Shown in pieces: positions 1-9,329 of a stretch of DNA of 64,000 bases (positions are counted from its first letter, which is position 1; each line of letters starts with the position of its first letter). Location of the stretch: the NCBI RefSeq assembly GCF_019050325.1, contig NZ_VOMB01000021.1, forward strand, positions 62,001 through 126,000, given 5' to 3'. Both the position numbers and the translations under genes were made by a program. The notes under the pieces were generated by a model. The model searched no databases, was not told the DNA's origin, and was given only the letters and a program-made list of their open reading frames with translations. This DNA comes from [Mycobacterium] fortunisiensis. GTDB lineage: Bacteria; Actinomycetota; Actinomycetes; Mycobacteriales; Mycobacteriaceae.

Positions 1-3000
1 ATCACCAGCTCGGAGCCGATGCGGGCCTGCACCTCGAGAACCTCGGCGCCGACGTCGATTCCGATCCGGTCGACGCGGAAGTCGACCTCGTCGCCCGGGG
101 AGACCATGCCCAGGAAGCGGGCGGTCCAGCCGACCAGCTTGGCCGGCGGAACCGGCTTGCCGTCGGTGGCGGTGACGACGTGCTGGGCAGCGGCCGACAG
201 CCACATGCCGTGCACGATGGGCGATTCCAAGCCGGCCAGCAGCGCGGCGGCCCGGTCGGTGTGGATGGGGTTGTGGTCGCCGGACACCACGGCGAACGGC
301 CGCATGTCGACCGGCGCGCCGATCGCGACGTCACGCCGGCGACGGCGCGGGGTGTCGGTGGCGTTGTCGGAGATCGCGCCGCCGGCCCGGACCGGGTCGG
401 TCAGCTCGGCTGCACCGGTACGGCCACGGATGGCGAACCGCTCCTCCAGCTTGGCCAGCTCGGTGCCATCGCTGCTGCTCACCGACACCGAAACCGGCAC
501 AACGCGGCCGACTTCGGTGTCATGGGCAGCCGAAGCCGTTGCGGTGACGGTCAATTCCGTCGGCTCCGTCGGCAACGCGGCCAACAGGTGAGCTGCGTGG
601 TCCAGGTGCACGAGGCTCAGCAGACCCTCGACCACCGGGAATCCGGTGTCGGTGGCAGCGGAGCCGATCGCGGCGAACACCGCGGGCCAGCACCGGCCCA
701 CCAGGGCGTCGGGGACGATCGTCAGCGTCGGCGCCAACGGGGCGCCGAAGGTGGCGGTGACACCGGTGTGGTCGGCGACCTGCTCCGGGTCCCAGGCGAC
801 GGTGACCGTAGCGGTCCCATCGACCACGGGCGGCAGGGCGTCCGGTCCGTCGACACCGGCGGCGATGGCGAGCACCGACCGCATCGCTGTCGCGGCGTCG
901 GCGACCTCGACGACCGGGGCGCCGCCGCTGCGGATGGCCTCGGTCAGGGTGAACCGGATGTCGATCCAGGTTCCCGACAGCGGCACCGAGAGCACGACGT
1001 GCTGATCGTCGGCGACCTCAAGCCGGGCGCCGGTGGACGGGTGTGTGGCAGAACGGTTTTGCGAGCCCTCGCGGACCTGCCACTCCGACGGCGCCGCGAT
1101 CCGGTGCACCGGGTTGACCGAGGTGCGCCCAGCCCACAGCACGTCGGGGGCATCCAGCAGCACGGCCAGCGGCCCGGTGACATCGTCACGGCCCTGACGG
1201 CGCGACAGCACCGGCTGCGGCTGGGCACCGGCGGCGAGCACCTCGTCGACGGCGGCCTGCTCGAAGCGGTCCAGCAGCTCGCCGACGGGCTCATCGACCC
1301 GGGTGATCCCGGCCACCGCGGCGGTGCCCGGGATGACGCAGACCTGGTCGGCGTCGTAGCGCGCGTCGTGGGCCTGCCACAGCGAGTCGGAGCGCCACCA
1401 GCGGCGGACATCCTTGTCGATCACCGGCACGAAGTTGACCGGCTTGCCCAGCGTCTTGCACAGCTCGACGAAGAACGGCACGTCGGCCGGGTGCAGCTGC
1501 ACCGAGGCGGCGTCCGGGTAGGCCGAGACCAGGGCAGCCAGCGCGGCCTTGGGATCCTCCAGCAGCACCTCGCCATCGCCCGCGGAATCGAACAGTGTCT
1601 CGATCGGGCCGAAATCCTGTGCGTGCAAACGTGATTCGGCGCGCTTGAGCATCTGCTCGAAGCGGTCACGCCAGGTGATGTCCAGCCACGGCGAGTCGTC
1701 GCGCTTGGTGTCGGCGGTGGTGTTGCCGTCACCGATGGCCAGCTCGATGTAGCGGCGCAGCCACTGCAGGTAGGTCATCTCGGCGACGTCGCCGAAGTAC
1801 GGCTTGGCGGTGTTGGCCATCGCCGCGATGATCTCGTCGCGACGCGCGGCCACCGCCTCGGCGTCACCGGCCACCTCGTCGAGCAGCCGGCCGCAACGCG
1901 ATGCGGTGTTGTCGATCTCGTGGATGTCGGCGCCGAGCTGGCTGCGCCCGGAGGCCATGCCGTTGGCCGCCTTACCGGCGCCCACCCACGCCTCGGTGCC
2001 CTTGGTGTCCACCAGCAGCTGCTTGACCGCGGGTGAGGTGGTGGCTTCCAGGGTGGCCATGGCGGCGGTGCCGACCAGGATGCCGTCGATCGGCATCAGC
2101 GGGTAGCCGTGCGCGGCCGACCAGCGGCCGGACAGGTATTCGGCGGACCGCTCCGGGGTACCGATGCCACCGCCGACGCAGATGGTGATGTTGGACCGGC
2201 TGCGCAGCTCGGAGTAGGTGGCCAGGAGCAGGTCGTCGAGGTCCTCCCACGAGTGGTGACCGCCGGCGCGCCCGCCTTCGATGTGCACGATCACCGGCTT
2301 GGTGGGCACCTCGGCGGCGATCCGGATGACCGAGCGGATCTGTTCGACCGTGCCGGGCTTGAACACCACGTGGCTGATGCCCAGATCGTTGAGCTCACCG
2401 ATGAGTTCGACGGCCTCTTCGAGGTCCGGGATGCCGGCACTGACCACGACGCCGTCGATGGGTGCGCCGGACTGACGGGCACGCTGCACCAGCCGCTTCC
2501 CGCCGACCTGCAACTTCCACAGGTACGGATCGAGGAACAGGGTGTTGAACTGGATGGCGCGGCCCGGCTCCAGCAGCTCGCCCAATTCGGCGATGCGGTC
2601 GTTGAAGATGGGCTCGGTGACCTGGCCGCCACCGGCGAGTTCGGCCCAGTGGCCGGCGTTTGCTGCAGCGGCGACGATCTTGGCGTCCACTGTGGTGGGC
2701 GTCATACCGGCGAGCAGGATCGGCGACCGTCCGGTCAGCCGGGTGAACTTGGTCGAGAGTTTCACCGATCCGTCGGGCAGGCTCACCACGGTCGGCGCGT
2801 AGCTCGTCCACGGCCGGGCCACCTCGGGCACCGCGCCGATGGTGAACAGGTTGCGCTGTCCGCCGCGGGTGGCGGCGGGCACGATGCCGACGCCCAGCCC
2901 GCGGACCACCGGCGCGGTGAGGCGGGTCAGGATGTCGCCGGGACCGAGGTCCAGAATCCAGCGGGCACCGGCCTCGTGCAGGTCAGAGATCTCGTCGACC

Positions 3001-3995
3001 CAGTCCACCTGGCTGACCAGGATGGCCTCGGCCATCTCGCGGGCGAGTTCGACGTCGATGCCGACGGCCTCGGCCCACCGGCCGACGATGTCGACACCGT
3101 CGGCCAGGCGCGGGGTGTGGAAACCGACCTCGACCTGGACCGGTTCGAAGACCGGGGCGAACACCGCGCCGCCGCGGACTTTGCTCTTGCGCTCGGCCTC
3201 TTCCTTCTCAGCGATCTGGTTGCAGTACAGCTCGAAGCGCGACAGCTGCTCGGGTGTGCCGGTGATCACCACGGAGCGGCGGCCGTTGCGGATCGACAGC
3301 ACCGGCGGCAACACGGTGCGCACGTCCTGGCTGAACTCTTCGAGCAGCTCGTAGATGCGCTCGGGCTCGGCGTTGGTCACCGACACCATGGGCGGCCGGT
3401 CGCCCAGCACGGTGATCCCGCGGCGGCGGGCCACCAGCGTGCCTGCCGCGCCGATCAGCTGTGCCAGTGCCAGCAGCTCCACGTCCTTGGCGCCCTTGGC
3501 GGCCAGCGCTGCGACCGCCAGCACGCCCTGGGAATGGCCGGCGACGGCCACCGGCGGAGTGGCGACCAGGTCCATGCCCTGGCGGGCCAGCGCGCGCACC
3601 GCGGCGATCTGGGTCAGTAGGACACCGGGCACCGACACGGCGGCCGAGGTCAGCTGCTTGTCGGAGGGCACCGGTTCCTCGGCGGCCAGCGCCCGGACCC
3701 ACTGCAGCGGTTCGAAGCCGATGGGCCGGACCACGACCAACTCGGCGGCGACGGGCTCCAGCAGCAGCTCGGCCTCACCGGCCAACGTCGCCAGCTCGGC
3801 CTCGATGCCGGCCGAGGACACCAGCTCTTCCAGGGTCTCCAGCCAGGCACTGCCCTGGCCACCGAAGGCGACCGCGTACGGCTCGCCGGCGCTCAGCCGA
3901 TCGACCAGGGCATGGGTGGAGTCAGCCTGCCGACCGTCGGACCCTGAGTCGTCGTTGCGACCGGCGGACACCCGGTCGTGTTCATAGATCGTCAC
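1..3995 (-). CDS. fas: Type I fatty acid synthase, N-terminal part (runs off the window)
   Basis: This is the 5' part (about 1331 codons) of the giant multifunctional FAS-I that makes C16-C26 acyl-CoAs for membrane lipids and mycolic acid precursors in the cytoplasm. The translation begins with GTG at 3995 (MTIYEHDRVSA), preceded by a GAGGAG ribosome site, and I recognise it as colinear with mycobacterial Fas from memory. An N-terminal acyltransferase motif GHSQG is near residue 160. A long FMN-type enoyl reductase region follows, including the GGQRNLF and GMTPTTVDAK stretches. A MaoC-like dehydratase region with DMRPFAVVSGDHNP is near the truncated end. The rest of the protein (malonyl transferase, ACP, ketoreductase, ketosynthase) would lie left of base 1. 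It is housekeeping and anchors the island to a chromosomal position. Confidence 0.96.
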   Translation of the reverse strand, partial: MTIYEHDRVSAGRNDDSGSDGRQADSTHALVDRLSAGEPYAVAFGGQGSAWLETLEELVSSAGIEAELATLAGEAELLLEPVAAELVVVRPIGFEPLQWVRALAAEEPVPSDKQLTSAAVSVPGVLLTQIAAVRALARQGMDLVATPPVAVAGHSQGVLAVAALAAKGAKDVELLALAQLIGAAGTLVARRRGITVLGDRPPMVSVTNAEPERIYELLEEFSQDVRTVLPPVLSIRNGRRSVVITGTPEQLSRFELYCNQIAEKEEAERKSKVRGGAVFAPVFEPVQVEVGFHTPRLADGVDIVGRWAEAVGIDVELAREMAEAILVSQVDWVDEISDLHEAGARWILDLGPGDILTRLTAPVVRGLGVGIVPAATRGGQRNLFTIGAVPEVARPWTSYAPTVVSLPDGSVKLSTKFTRLTGRSPILLAGMTPTTVDAKIVAAAANAGHWAELAGGGQVTEPIFNDRIAELGELLEPGRAIQFNTLFLDPYLWKLQVGGKRLVQRARQSGAPIDGVVVSAGIPDLEEAVELIGELNDLGISHVVFKPGTVEQIRSVIRIAAEVPTKPVIVHIEGGRAGGHHSWEDLDDLLLATYSELRSRSNITICVGGGIGTPERSAEYLSGRWSAAHGYPLMPIDGILVGTAAMATLEATTSPAVKQLLVDTKGTEAWVGAGKAANGMASGRSQLGADIHEIDNTASRCGRLLDEVAGDAEAVAARRDEIIAAMANTAKPYFGDVAEMTYLQWLRRYIELAIGDGNTTADTKRDDSPWLDITWRDRFEQMLKRAESRLHAQDFGPIETLFDSAGDGEVLLEDPKAALAALVSAYPDAASVQLHPADVPFFVELCKTLGKPVNFVPVIDKDVRRWWRSDSLWQAHDARYDADQVCVIPGTAAVAGITRVDEPVGELLDRFEQAAVDEVLAAGAQPQPVLSRRQGRDDVTGPLAVLLDAPDVLWAGRTSVNPVHRIAAPSEWQVREGSQNRSATHPSTGARLEVADDQHVVLSVPLSGTWIDIRFTLTEAIRSGGAPVVEVADAATAMRSVLAIAAGVDGPDALPPVVDGTATVTVAWDPEQVADHTGVTATFGAPLAPTLTIVPDALVGRCWPAVFAAIGSAATDTGFPVVEGLLSLVHLDHAAHLLAALPTEPTELTVTATASAAHDTEVGRVVPVSVSVSSSDGTELAKLEERFAIRGRTGAAELTDPVRAGGAISDNATDTPRRRRRDVAIGAPVDMRPFAVVSGDHNPIHTDRAAALLAGLESPIVHGMWLSAAAQHVVTATDGKPVPPAKLVGWTARFLGMVSPGDEVDFRVDRIGIDVGAEVLEVQARIGSELV

Positions 3996-4540
3996 TGGCG
4001 CTATCTCCTCGGTGCTGCTGCGGTTCTGCGTGGCGGCTGTCGCGTGCGGTATTTGGGTGGTCCGTGCGGTTCAGGGGTCTACGTGTGTGGGCGCGGTGTG
4101 GCTGCCCGGACGACAGACCAACGGCGATTCAGCGTCGAATCAAGCCGGAACACGGTTCCTCCCGAGCCCAACGGATCAGTGTCACGCGCGTTCCCGCTGC
4201 ACTAAGAGTGGCATAAGAACAGATGTAAGTTTTCCGCCCAGATTGGTTACTGGCGAGTTCTACGCATGGGTAACCGCCGGTAACGTCACACCGTGCCGAG
4301 TGGTGGCCAAAGACATTCGGGACAAACGTCCTGTTGGCAGGTGGTTACGGTCGAGTAGGTGCAACTGTGCAGATCAAGGCAGTATTGTTATCGAATCGTT
4401 ATCTAATTTTCCGGCCACATCTGCAGCGCCGAACAGACCGTGAGTCAACAGACAACTGAGCCAAATCTGTCTAGCGAACCGCGGCTCGCCGGCCAAAAAG
4501 TTTGCTGGAATATCTTACTAGTCGGTAACAATTCCGCCGG
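3996..4540. promoter_or_regulatory. fas upstream region, no gene seen
   Basis: About 545 bases separate fas from the MerR gene, and I see no credible gene in them. The part next to the MerR gene (about 4200-4540) is visibly richer in A and T than the coding sequence. It carries several GGTTAC/GTAACC half-sites (4245-4250, 4270-4275, 4279-4284), and an inverted repeat GGTAAC-N10-GTTACC at 4524-4545 that overlaps the MerR stop codon. Mycobacterial fas is known to be controlled by the TetR protein FasR at its promoter; I cannot assign a FasR site here with confidence. Confidence 0.5.
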
Positions 4541-5023
4541 TTACCCGGTGTGGGCCGACGCCGGTCGCAGGGTCGCCGTCAGCCGGGCCATGATCCGCAC
4601 GCACAGTGCCCGATCCTCGGTGCCACCGACCATCTCGGCCAATACCGGGTCGGACAATTCCACCCGGCCGTCGGTCACGTGGGCCACACCGGCCGCGACG
4701 AGGGTGCGCGCGTCATCGTCGGTGGGGTCCACGTCCAGCCCCGACTCCGACACCCGCCAGCTGGAGGGATCGATTCCCAAGGTGTCGGCCAAGCCCCGCC
4801 CACCCCGCAGACCGGCGAAGAACTCGGAGATGTGCGCCGAGTTGAAGCCTTTGGCCAATAGCTGGCTGATCGCCGCCAACTGCGCCACGTGCCGTTCCCC
4901 GTAATAGGCCGAACGGCCTACGCGCCGAGGCGAATCCAACAGTCCGCGTTCACGGTAAGCCCGGATATTTCGAGCACTGACGCCAGAAATGCGCGCCAAG
5001 TCCTCCAGACGGTACTCAACCAA
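4541..5023 (-). CDS. MerR-family transcriptional regulator
   Basis: This 160-residue protein is predicted to bind promoter DNA as a dimer. Its N-terminus (YRLEDLARISGVSARNIRAYRERG) is a typical MerR winged helix-turn-helix. The recognition segment is followed by the GLL wing and the Y-Y-x-E-R-H-V region (residues 1-50), then an alpha-helical dimerisation stretch. The C-terminal half (about residues 85-160) has no cysteine cluster, so it is not a metal sensor of the CueR/ZntR kind; the ligand is unknown. It is divergent from the MFS transporter gene across a low-GC spacer with a palindrome, so control of that transporter is plausible. It could equally be a stand-alone regulator. Confidence 0.85.
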   Translation of the reverse strand: MVEYRLEDLARISGVSARNIRAYRERGLLDSPRRVGRSAYYGERHVAQLAAISQLLAKGFNSAHISEFFAGLRGGRGLADTLGIDPSSWRVSESGLDVDPTDDDARTLVAAGVAHVTDGRVELSDPVLAEMVGGTEDRALCVRIMARLTATLRPASAHTG

Positions 5024-5084
5024 GCCGACGTCCTCCGCGTCGGTTCGAACAGCGAATCATGCTGACACCCTACGCGCGAAAAAT

Positions 5085-5230
5085 AGCGTGAGCAAATTCA
5101 TAACTACACTATTCACTTATTCAACAGCTGCATCAGAAGCGTCACCATCTGCAGATATATTCGGATGCTCTTTGCAAAGAGAACATGATTATGCGATTTC
5201 AGCCAACTCTATCCAGTCGCCGAACCCGGG
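5085..5230. promoter_or_regulatory. AT-rich divergent promoter region with a 14-bp palindrome
   Basis: The spacer between the MerR and MFS genes contains an unusually A/T-rich stretch for this genome. It holds a perfect palindrome CTCTTTGCAAAGAG at 5168-5181, which is a candidate operator for the divergent pair. No gene is visible between 5024 and 5338. Confidence 0.5.
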
Positions 5231-5338
5231 TCCGGCGACCACAGCCATCTCCGCGACAATGAGGTCCGGTCGCTTCGACGTCCTGGGTACGAGAGCATGG
5301 ATGTCTGCTCGACAAACATTTGGACGAAAGGTTCCCGC

Positions 5339-6607
5339 GTGCGCGCCTGGATCGTTTGGGGCACCGGGTTACTCGCTTACATCATCGCGGTGCTCGACCG
5401 CACCACGCTCGGTGTCTCGGGTTTGCAGGCCGCCGACAGATTTGCCGCGAGCCCCGGGGTGCTGTCCACCTTCGTCGTGCTGCAGGTGATCGTGTACGCC
5501 GCAGCGCAGGTCCCCGCCGGGCTGCTCCTGGACCGCTTCGGTTCCCGGGTGCTCATCGTCTGCGGCGCCGCCCTGATGACAACCGGCCAGCTGATTCTCG
5601 CGCTCAGCGAGTCACTGCCGGCGGCCATCGGCGCACGGGCCATCGTCGGTCTGGGCGACGCGCTGACCTTCATCTCGGTACTTCGGCTGGTGCCCTACTG
5701 GTTCGAACCGGCCCGGGTCCCACTGGTCGCCCAGCTGACCGGAATCTGCGGGCAGCTCGGCCAGGTGCTCTCGGCCGTCCCGTTCCTGGCGATCCTCACC
5801 GGCTCGGGATGGACGCCGGCCTATCTGTCCGTGGCGGCGTTCGGCCTGGTGGTGATCGTGTTGGCGCTGGCCCTGATCCGCAACACACCGCACGGCGCCG
5901 CCCTGACCCCCGAGCCGATCTCGCTGCACACCACGCTGTCCCGCATCACCACGGTCTGGCTGCGGCCGGGCACCCGGCTCGGCTTCTTCACCCACATGGG
6001 CACCCAGTTCTCGGTGACGGTGTTCGCGCTGATGTGGGGTGTGCCCTATCTGACCGTGGCGCAGGGCCTTTCGGCGACGGCGGCCGGATCGCTGCTGACC
6101 GTCTCGGTGGCGTCGGCCATCACCGCAGGCATCATGATCGGCATCGTCACCGGCCGCCACCCACATCGCCGGTCGCGGCTGGTGCTCTGGATCATCGCGA
6201 GCAACGCCCTGGTGTGGACGGTCGTGTTGGCCTTGCCCGGCCCGGCTCCCGCCTGGTTGTTGGTGGTGCTCGTCGTGGTCATCTCCGTCGGCGGGCCCGG
6301 TTCGATGGTCGGCTTCGACTTCGCCCGCACCTTCAACCCCAGCCACACGCTCGGCACCGCCCAGGGCATGGTGAACATGGGCGGGTTCCTGGCCGCCCTA
6401 CTGGTCATGCAGGCGATGGGGCTGATCCTGTCCGGCACGGACAGCTATTCGTTCACCTCATTCCGGCTGGCCTGGTCGGCGCAATACGCGGTGTGGGCGC
6501 TGGCCACCGTCGGAATTCTGGTCACCCGGGCCAAGGCGCGCCGATTGTTGGCCGCCGAACAGGAACGAATGCTGTTGGAGAGCTTCGAGGCTCATCCGGG
6601 GCGGTGA
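5339..6607 (+). CDS. MFS transporter
   Basis: This 422-residue protein has about twelve hydrophobic segments and major-facilitator features. The first transmembrane helix ends in AVLDRTTLGV, and the GLLLDRFGSR loop between helices 2 and 3 matches the MFS G-x-x-x-D-R-x-G-x-R signature. It should be a secondary transporter in the cytoplasmic membrane; the substrate cannot be told from sequence. I chose the GTG at 5339 because GAAAGG lies 8 bases upstream; an ATG at 5297 would add 14 residues without a ribosome site. The gene is convergent with the LtrA-like gene, and the two overlap by 16 bases at their 3' ends. Confidence 0.85.
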   Translation: MRAWIVWGTGLLAYIIAVLDRTTLGVSGLQAADRFAASPGVLSTFVVLQVIVYAAAQVPAGLLLDRFGSRVLIVCGAALMTTGQLILALSESLPAAIGARAIVGLGDALTFISVLRLVPYWFEPARVPLVAQLTGICGQLGQVLSAVPFLAILTGSGWTPAYLSVAAFGLVVIVLALALIRNTPHGAALTPEPISLHTTLSRITTVWLRPGTRLGFFTHMGTQFSVTVFALMWGVPYLTVAQGLSATAAGSLLTVSVASAITAGIMIGIVTGRHPHRRSRLVLWIIASNALVWTVVLALPGPAPAWLLVVLVVVISVGGPGSMVGFDFARTFNPSHTLGTAQGMVNMGGFLAALLVMQAMGLILSGTDSYSFTSFRLAWSAQYAVWALATVGILVTRAKARRLLAAEQERMLLESFEAHPGR

Positions 6608-7860
6608 GCGCCGAGTCGATGCGCGACCGCCACCGCGGCATGCCGATGCCCGACCGCCTCGAAGCCGACGACGACCACCAGCGGTGCCGCGGTGACCACC
6701 AACAGACACACCGCCATCGACATGCCACCGGCTGCCAACACCACCCCCGCCGCCAGCGCCGCCGCGGCGAGCACCAGCAGCATCGCATGTACGACATCGA
6801 AATCGCCCACCAAAAGCGAGTAGATGACGAACATCGACACCAGGTAGACGCCCACCGGAATCGCGACGGCCAGCACGGTGCCGACCGAATCCAGGGTCGA
6901 CTCTCCGTCGATGTAGTAGGCGGCGACGTGCAACCCGGCACCGGTCGCCACGATCGCGCCGAACACCGCCAGATGCAGGTAGCCGTACCAGAACGACAAT
7001 TGCCTGCGGGCATGCAGCAACTCGCCGGCCGGAACCAGGAAATACACCCACCACATGCCGAACGTCAGCCCAATTCCGGCGGCCACCAGCAGGATCGAGT
7101 CGGTGGACCAACCGTGCTCGCCGACCTCGGCGGTCAGCGATGCCACCGTGCCGACCACCCCCTCGCCGAGCGCGATGATCGCGAGCAACCCGTAGCGCTC
7201 GGCGATGTGGTGGGCATGCCACGGGGTGCCGCCCATGCGTCGCTCGGCCAGGACCGGGCCGCTCATCTCCACGGCCACCAACACCAACGCAGTGACGAAG
7301 AAGACCGGAACCGACGTCTGCACGAATATCTGGGCCACCCATCCGACCTGCGCGACGACGATCGCGCCGGCATAGGTCAGACACGCCGACCGGCGTGGCG
7401 GATCTTGGGCGGCCGCCCGTAACCACTGCCCCACCAAGGCAATTCGCATCACCACATAGCCGGCCACGATCACCGTGCTGTCGATGTGTCCGCCGTGTTC
7501 GACCGAGGCGAACATCGGCGCGATGCCCAGTGCGAGGACGATGACGCCGACCATCTGCAGCATCGTCGTCATCCGGTACACCCAGTCGTCGGTGTCGTAC
7601 GCCGAGGCGAACCAAGTGAAGTTCATCCAGGCCCACCAGATCGCGAATGCCGCGAACGCGAAGCCCGCCAGCCCGGCCGCCACGTGACCCTCGGCCATCA
7701 GATGCGCAAGCTGCGACGCGGCCACCCCGAAGGCGATGACGAACGTGAGGTCGAACAACAGCTCCAGCGGCGTGGAGACCCGGTTCTGCTCGTGCGGGTC
7801 TCGGCCGGACATTCCGCTGAGCCGATGGGTTTGAACCGGGCCGGGCCTGTCTTCGTTCAC
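6592..7860 (-). CDS. Low-temperature-requirement A (LtrA) family membrane protein
   Basis: This 422-residue polytopic membrane protein begins with a short soluble N-terminus. The segment STPLELLFDLTFVIAFGVA near residue 30 is the LtrA family hallmark, and about ten further hydrophobic helices follow, including the conserved HHIAERYGLLAIIALGEGV region. The family's biochemical role is unknown; the name comes from a Listeria mutant unable to grow in the cold. The start is GTG at 7860, with AGGAAGGGA seven bases upstream. An in-frame extension to 7920 has no ribosome site. The gene is divergent from the SARP-like gene. Confidence 0.85.
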   Translation of the reverse strand: MNEDRPGPVQTHRLSGMSGRDPHEQNRVSTPLELLFDLTFVIAFGVAASQLAHLMAEGHVAAGLAGFAFAAFAIWWAWMNFTWFASAYDTDDWVYRMTTMLQMVGVIVLALGIAPMFASVEHGGHIDSTVIVAGYVVMRIALVGQWLRAAAQDPPRRSACLTYAGAIVVAQVGWVAQIFVQTSVPVFFVTALVLVAVEMSGPVLAERRMGGTPWHAHHIAERYGLLAIIALGEGVVGTVASLTAEVGEHGWSTDSILLVAAGIGLTFGMWWVYFLVPAGELLHARRQLSFWYGYLHLAVFGAIVATGAGLHVAAYYIDGESTLDSVGTVLAVAIPVGVYLVSMFVIYSLLVGDFDVVHAMLLVLAAAALAAGVVLAAGGMSMAVCLLVVTAAPLVVVVGFEAVGHRHAAVAVAHRLGAHRPG

Positions 7861-7966
7861 ACTGATATGTCCCTTCCTCGTCGCACTGCACCGACATTCC
7901 ACCGCACCGATGGGCCGCACCGGGGATTGACCGCGGCGTGGTGGCAGGAATATGCCGCAAATACAG

Positions 7967-7978
7967 GTAGTGCACTAC
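7967..7978. promoter_or_regulatory. Perfect 12-bp palindrome in divergent promoter
   Basis: GTAGTGCACTAC lies between the LtrA-like and SARP-like genes, about 40 bases before the SARP-like start. It is a plausible dimeric operator, but the binding protein is unknown. Confidence 0.4.
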
Positions 7979-8015
7979 TGATGTCAGCGTTCCGGTCAGG
8001 CTCGAGGATGAGAGC

Positions 8016-8510
8016 GTGTCCAAGCAATTCACGCTGAACCTCATCGGAGAGTTCGCCGTCTACCGCGACAGGGAACCGCTGGCGTTGCCGCCGTCGTGCC
8101 GCCGGTTGGTGGCGCTGGCAGCCGTCAAGCGCGGCGAACTGCACCGCGGCTGGGTGTGCGACCTGCTGTGGCCGGGCAGCCCGCCGCACAAGGCGGTGGC
8201 GTCCCTGCGCTCGGCCCTGTGGCGGCTGCGGCCCGTGGGCGCCGACGCGTTGCTCGTGGTGCGGCACCAGTACATCAGGTTGGCGCCTGAGGTGAAGGTC
8301 GACTGGCACGAGGCGATGGCGTGGCATGAGGCGACGAGCGACGGCCGCGGGGCATCGGCCGTCGATCACCCCGACCTGTACCGGCTACTGCGCGGCGGTG
8401 ATCTGCTCGAAGGGTGGACCGACGCCTGGTGCATCGCCGAACGCGACCGCTACCGAGCCGTCCGCCACGCCCTGCTGGGTGCCTCCGCGGGGGCGGGGTG
8501 CCGACCATGA
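8016..8510 (+). CDS. Short SARP/AfsR-like DNA-binding protein
   Basis: This 164-residue protein matches the DNA-binding half of SARP/AfsR-type activators. It opens with a beta-rich OmpR-like winged helix (LNLIGEFAVYRDREPLALPPSCRRLVALA). The characteristic LLWPGSPPHKAVASLRSALWRLR block follows near residues 50-72, and the start of a bacterial transcriptional activation (BTAD) domain follows that. Full-length family members are usually 250 residues or more, so this one is short and lacks most of BTAD. It starts with GTG at 8016 behind a GAGGATGAG ribosome site. Its stop codon overlaps the ATG of the next small gene (ATGA), so the two are probably co-translated. Confidence 0.75.
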   Translation: MSKQFTLNLIGEFAVYRDREPLALPPSCRRLVALAAVKRGELHRGWVCDLLWPGSPPHKAVASLRSALWRLRPVGADALLVVRHQYIRLAPEVKVDWHEAMAWHEATSDGRGASAVDHPDLYRLLRGGDLLEGWTDAWCIAERDRYRAVRHALLGASAGAGCRP

Positions 8511-8623
8511 GTGCGCTGCTGCTCAGCCTCGTGGTGATCAGTGCACTGGTGAGCGCATTGGCAGTGCATGAACTGCAGACGTGGCTCGAGCGCTGGGCGT
8601 ACGAGCGCCACGCCCAGGACTGA
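8507..8623 (+). CDS. 38-residue single-pass membrane peptide
   Basis: This very short ORF encodes one hydrophobic segment (SALLLSLVVISALVSALAV), followed by a charged amphipathic tail ending in YERHAQD. The ATG overlaps the stop codon of the SARP-like gene in an ATGA junction, the usual sign of translational coupling. No family is recognised. It may anchor or sense on behalf of its DNA-binding partner; that is inference. Confidence 0.55.
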   Translation: MSALLLSLVVISALVSALAVHELQTWLERWAYERHAQD

Positions 8624-8651
8624 CGCCCTGCCGCCCCGCCGCTTTCTCGCG

Positions 8652-9329
8652 CTACACCGGGTCGAAGGACGAGATCAACCAGTTGCCGTCAATCTTGCTC
8701 ATCCCAACTTTGACGGCGCTGGCAGAGAAGCTCCCGTTGGGGTTCTCCTGGCTGGTGGTGGCCTGGTTGACGAACACCAACACCACCGCAGAGTCCGGAT
8801 GGATCTCCGAGACCGCCGAACGCACGACCGCCGCGGTGGTCTTCACCGATTTCTGCTTGGCAGCAGGAGCGACGATCTCCTCGGTGAATTTGGTGTAGTA
8901 CGACAGGAAATCACCCGTCAGATGTGACTTCGCGGCCGAGAAATCCCGGTCGAGGCTATCCGGGGCATATGTCAGCAACGCGGTGGTGCCGTCGCCGGCG
9001 GCCTTGAGCACCGTCTCGGCGGCTGCCTGACCCGTCTGCTGATCGGGCCGGAACTGCGCGAAGTACAACCACCCGGCCAGCGCGGCCGACACGATCAGCG
9101 CCACCACCAGTGCCAGCGGGAACCACAGCCGCGCCACCCGCCGGCGCCATGTCGGCTCGTCGTTGGTGTCGGCCGGTGCGCCGGCATCATCGCCCTCGGG
9201 CGCGGCCTGCTCCTCGCCGTCGGCAGCGACGTCCGTCTCGGTGTCGGTGTTCTCTGTGTCGGTGTCCTCGACGTCCGTCTCGGTCTCGTTCTCGTTATCG
9301 GTCTCTTTGAGGTCCTGATCCAGGGTCAC
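8652..9329 (-). CDS. Mce-associated membrane protein (second of pair)
   Basis: This 225-residue protein has an acidic, low-complexity cytoplasmic N-terminus rich in Glu, Asp and Thr (residues 1-60). A single transmembrane helix follows near residues 68-92 (LWFPLALVVALIVSAALAG). The exported C-terminal domain has the NTF2-like look of mycobacterial Mce-associated (Mas) proteins: it has a TYAPDSLDRDFSAAKSHLTGDF segment and ends in NWLISSFDPV. Mas proteins are thought to stabilise Mce lipid importers. The start GTG overlaps the stop of the upstream gene by four bases (GTGA). In the well-studied mce operons such genes follow mceF directly; here the pair is about 12 kb away from mceF. Confidence 0.88.
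   Translation of the reverse strand: MTLDQDLKETDNENETETDVEDTDTENTDTETDVAADGEEQAAPEGDDAGAPADTNDEPTWRRRVARLWFPLALVVALIVSAALAGWLYFAQFRPDQQTGQAAAETVLKAAGDGTTALLTYAPDSLDRDFSAAKSHLTGDFLSYYTKFTEEIVAPAAKQKSVKTTAAVVRSAVSEIHPDSAVVLVFVNQATTSQENPNGSFSASAVKVGMSKIDGNWLISSFDPV

Noticed and set aside
180..1634. Long open frames on the plus strand opposite fas
   Set aside because: They are antisense shadows of a continuous FAS-I frame; their residues are dominated by Gly, Arg, His and Asp typical of high-GC antisense translation.
4012..4443. A 143-codon plus-strand frame upstream of fas
   Set aside because: No ribosome site, no recognisable domain, and it covers the fas promoter region whose composition is AT-rich and non-coding.
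5320..7422. A 700-codon plus-strand frame across the MFS and LtrA genes
   Set aside because: It is out of frame with the MFS protein and antisense to LtrA; composition is His/Arg/Gly-rich and no domain is visible.
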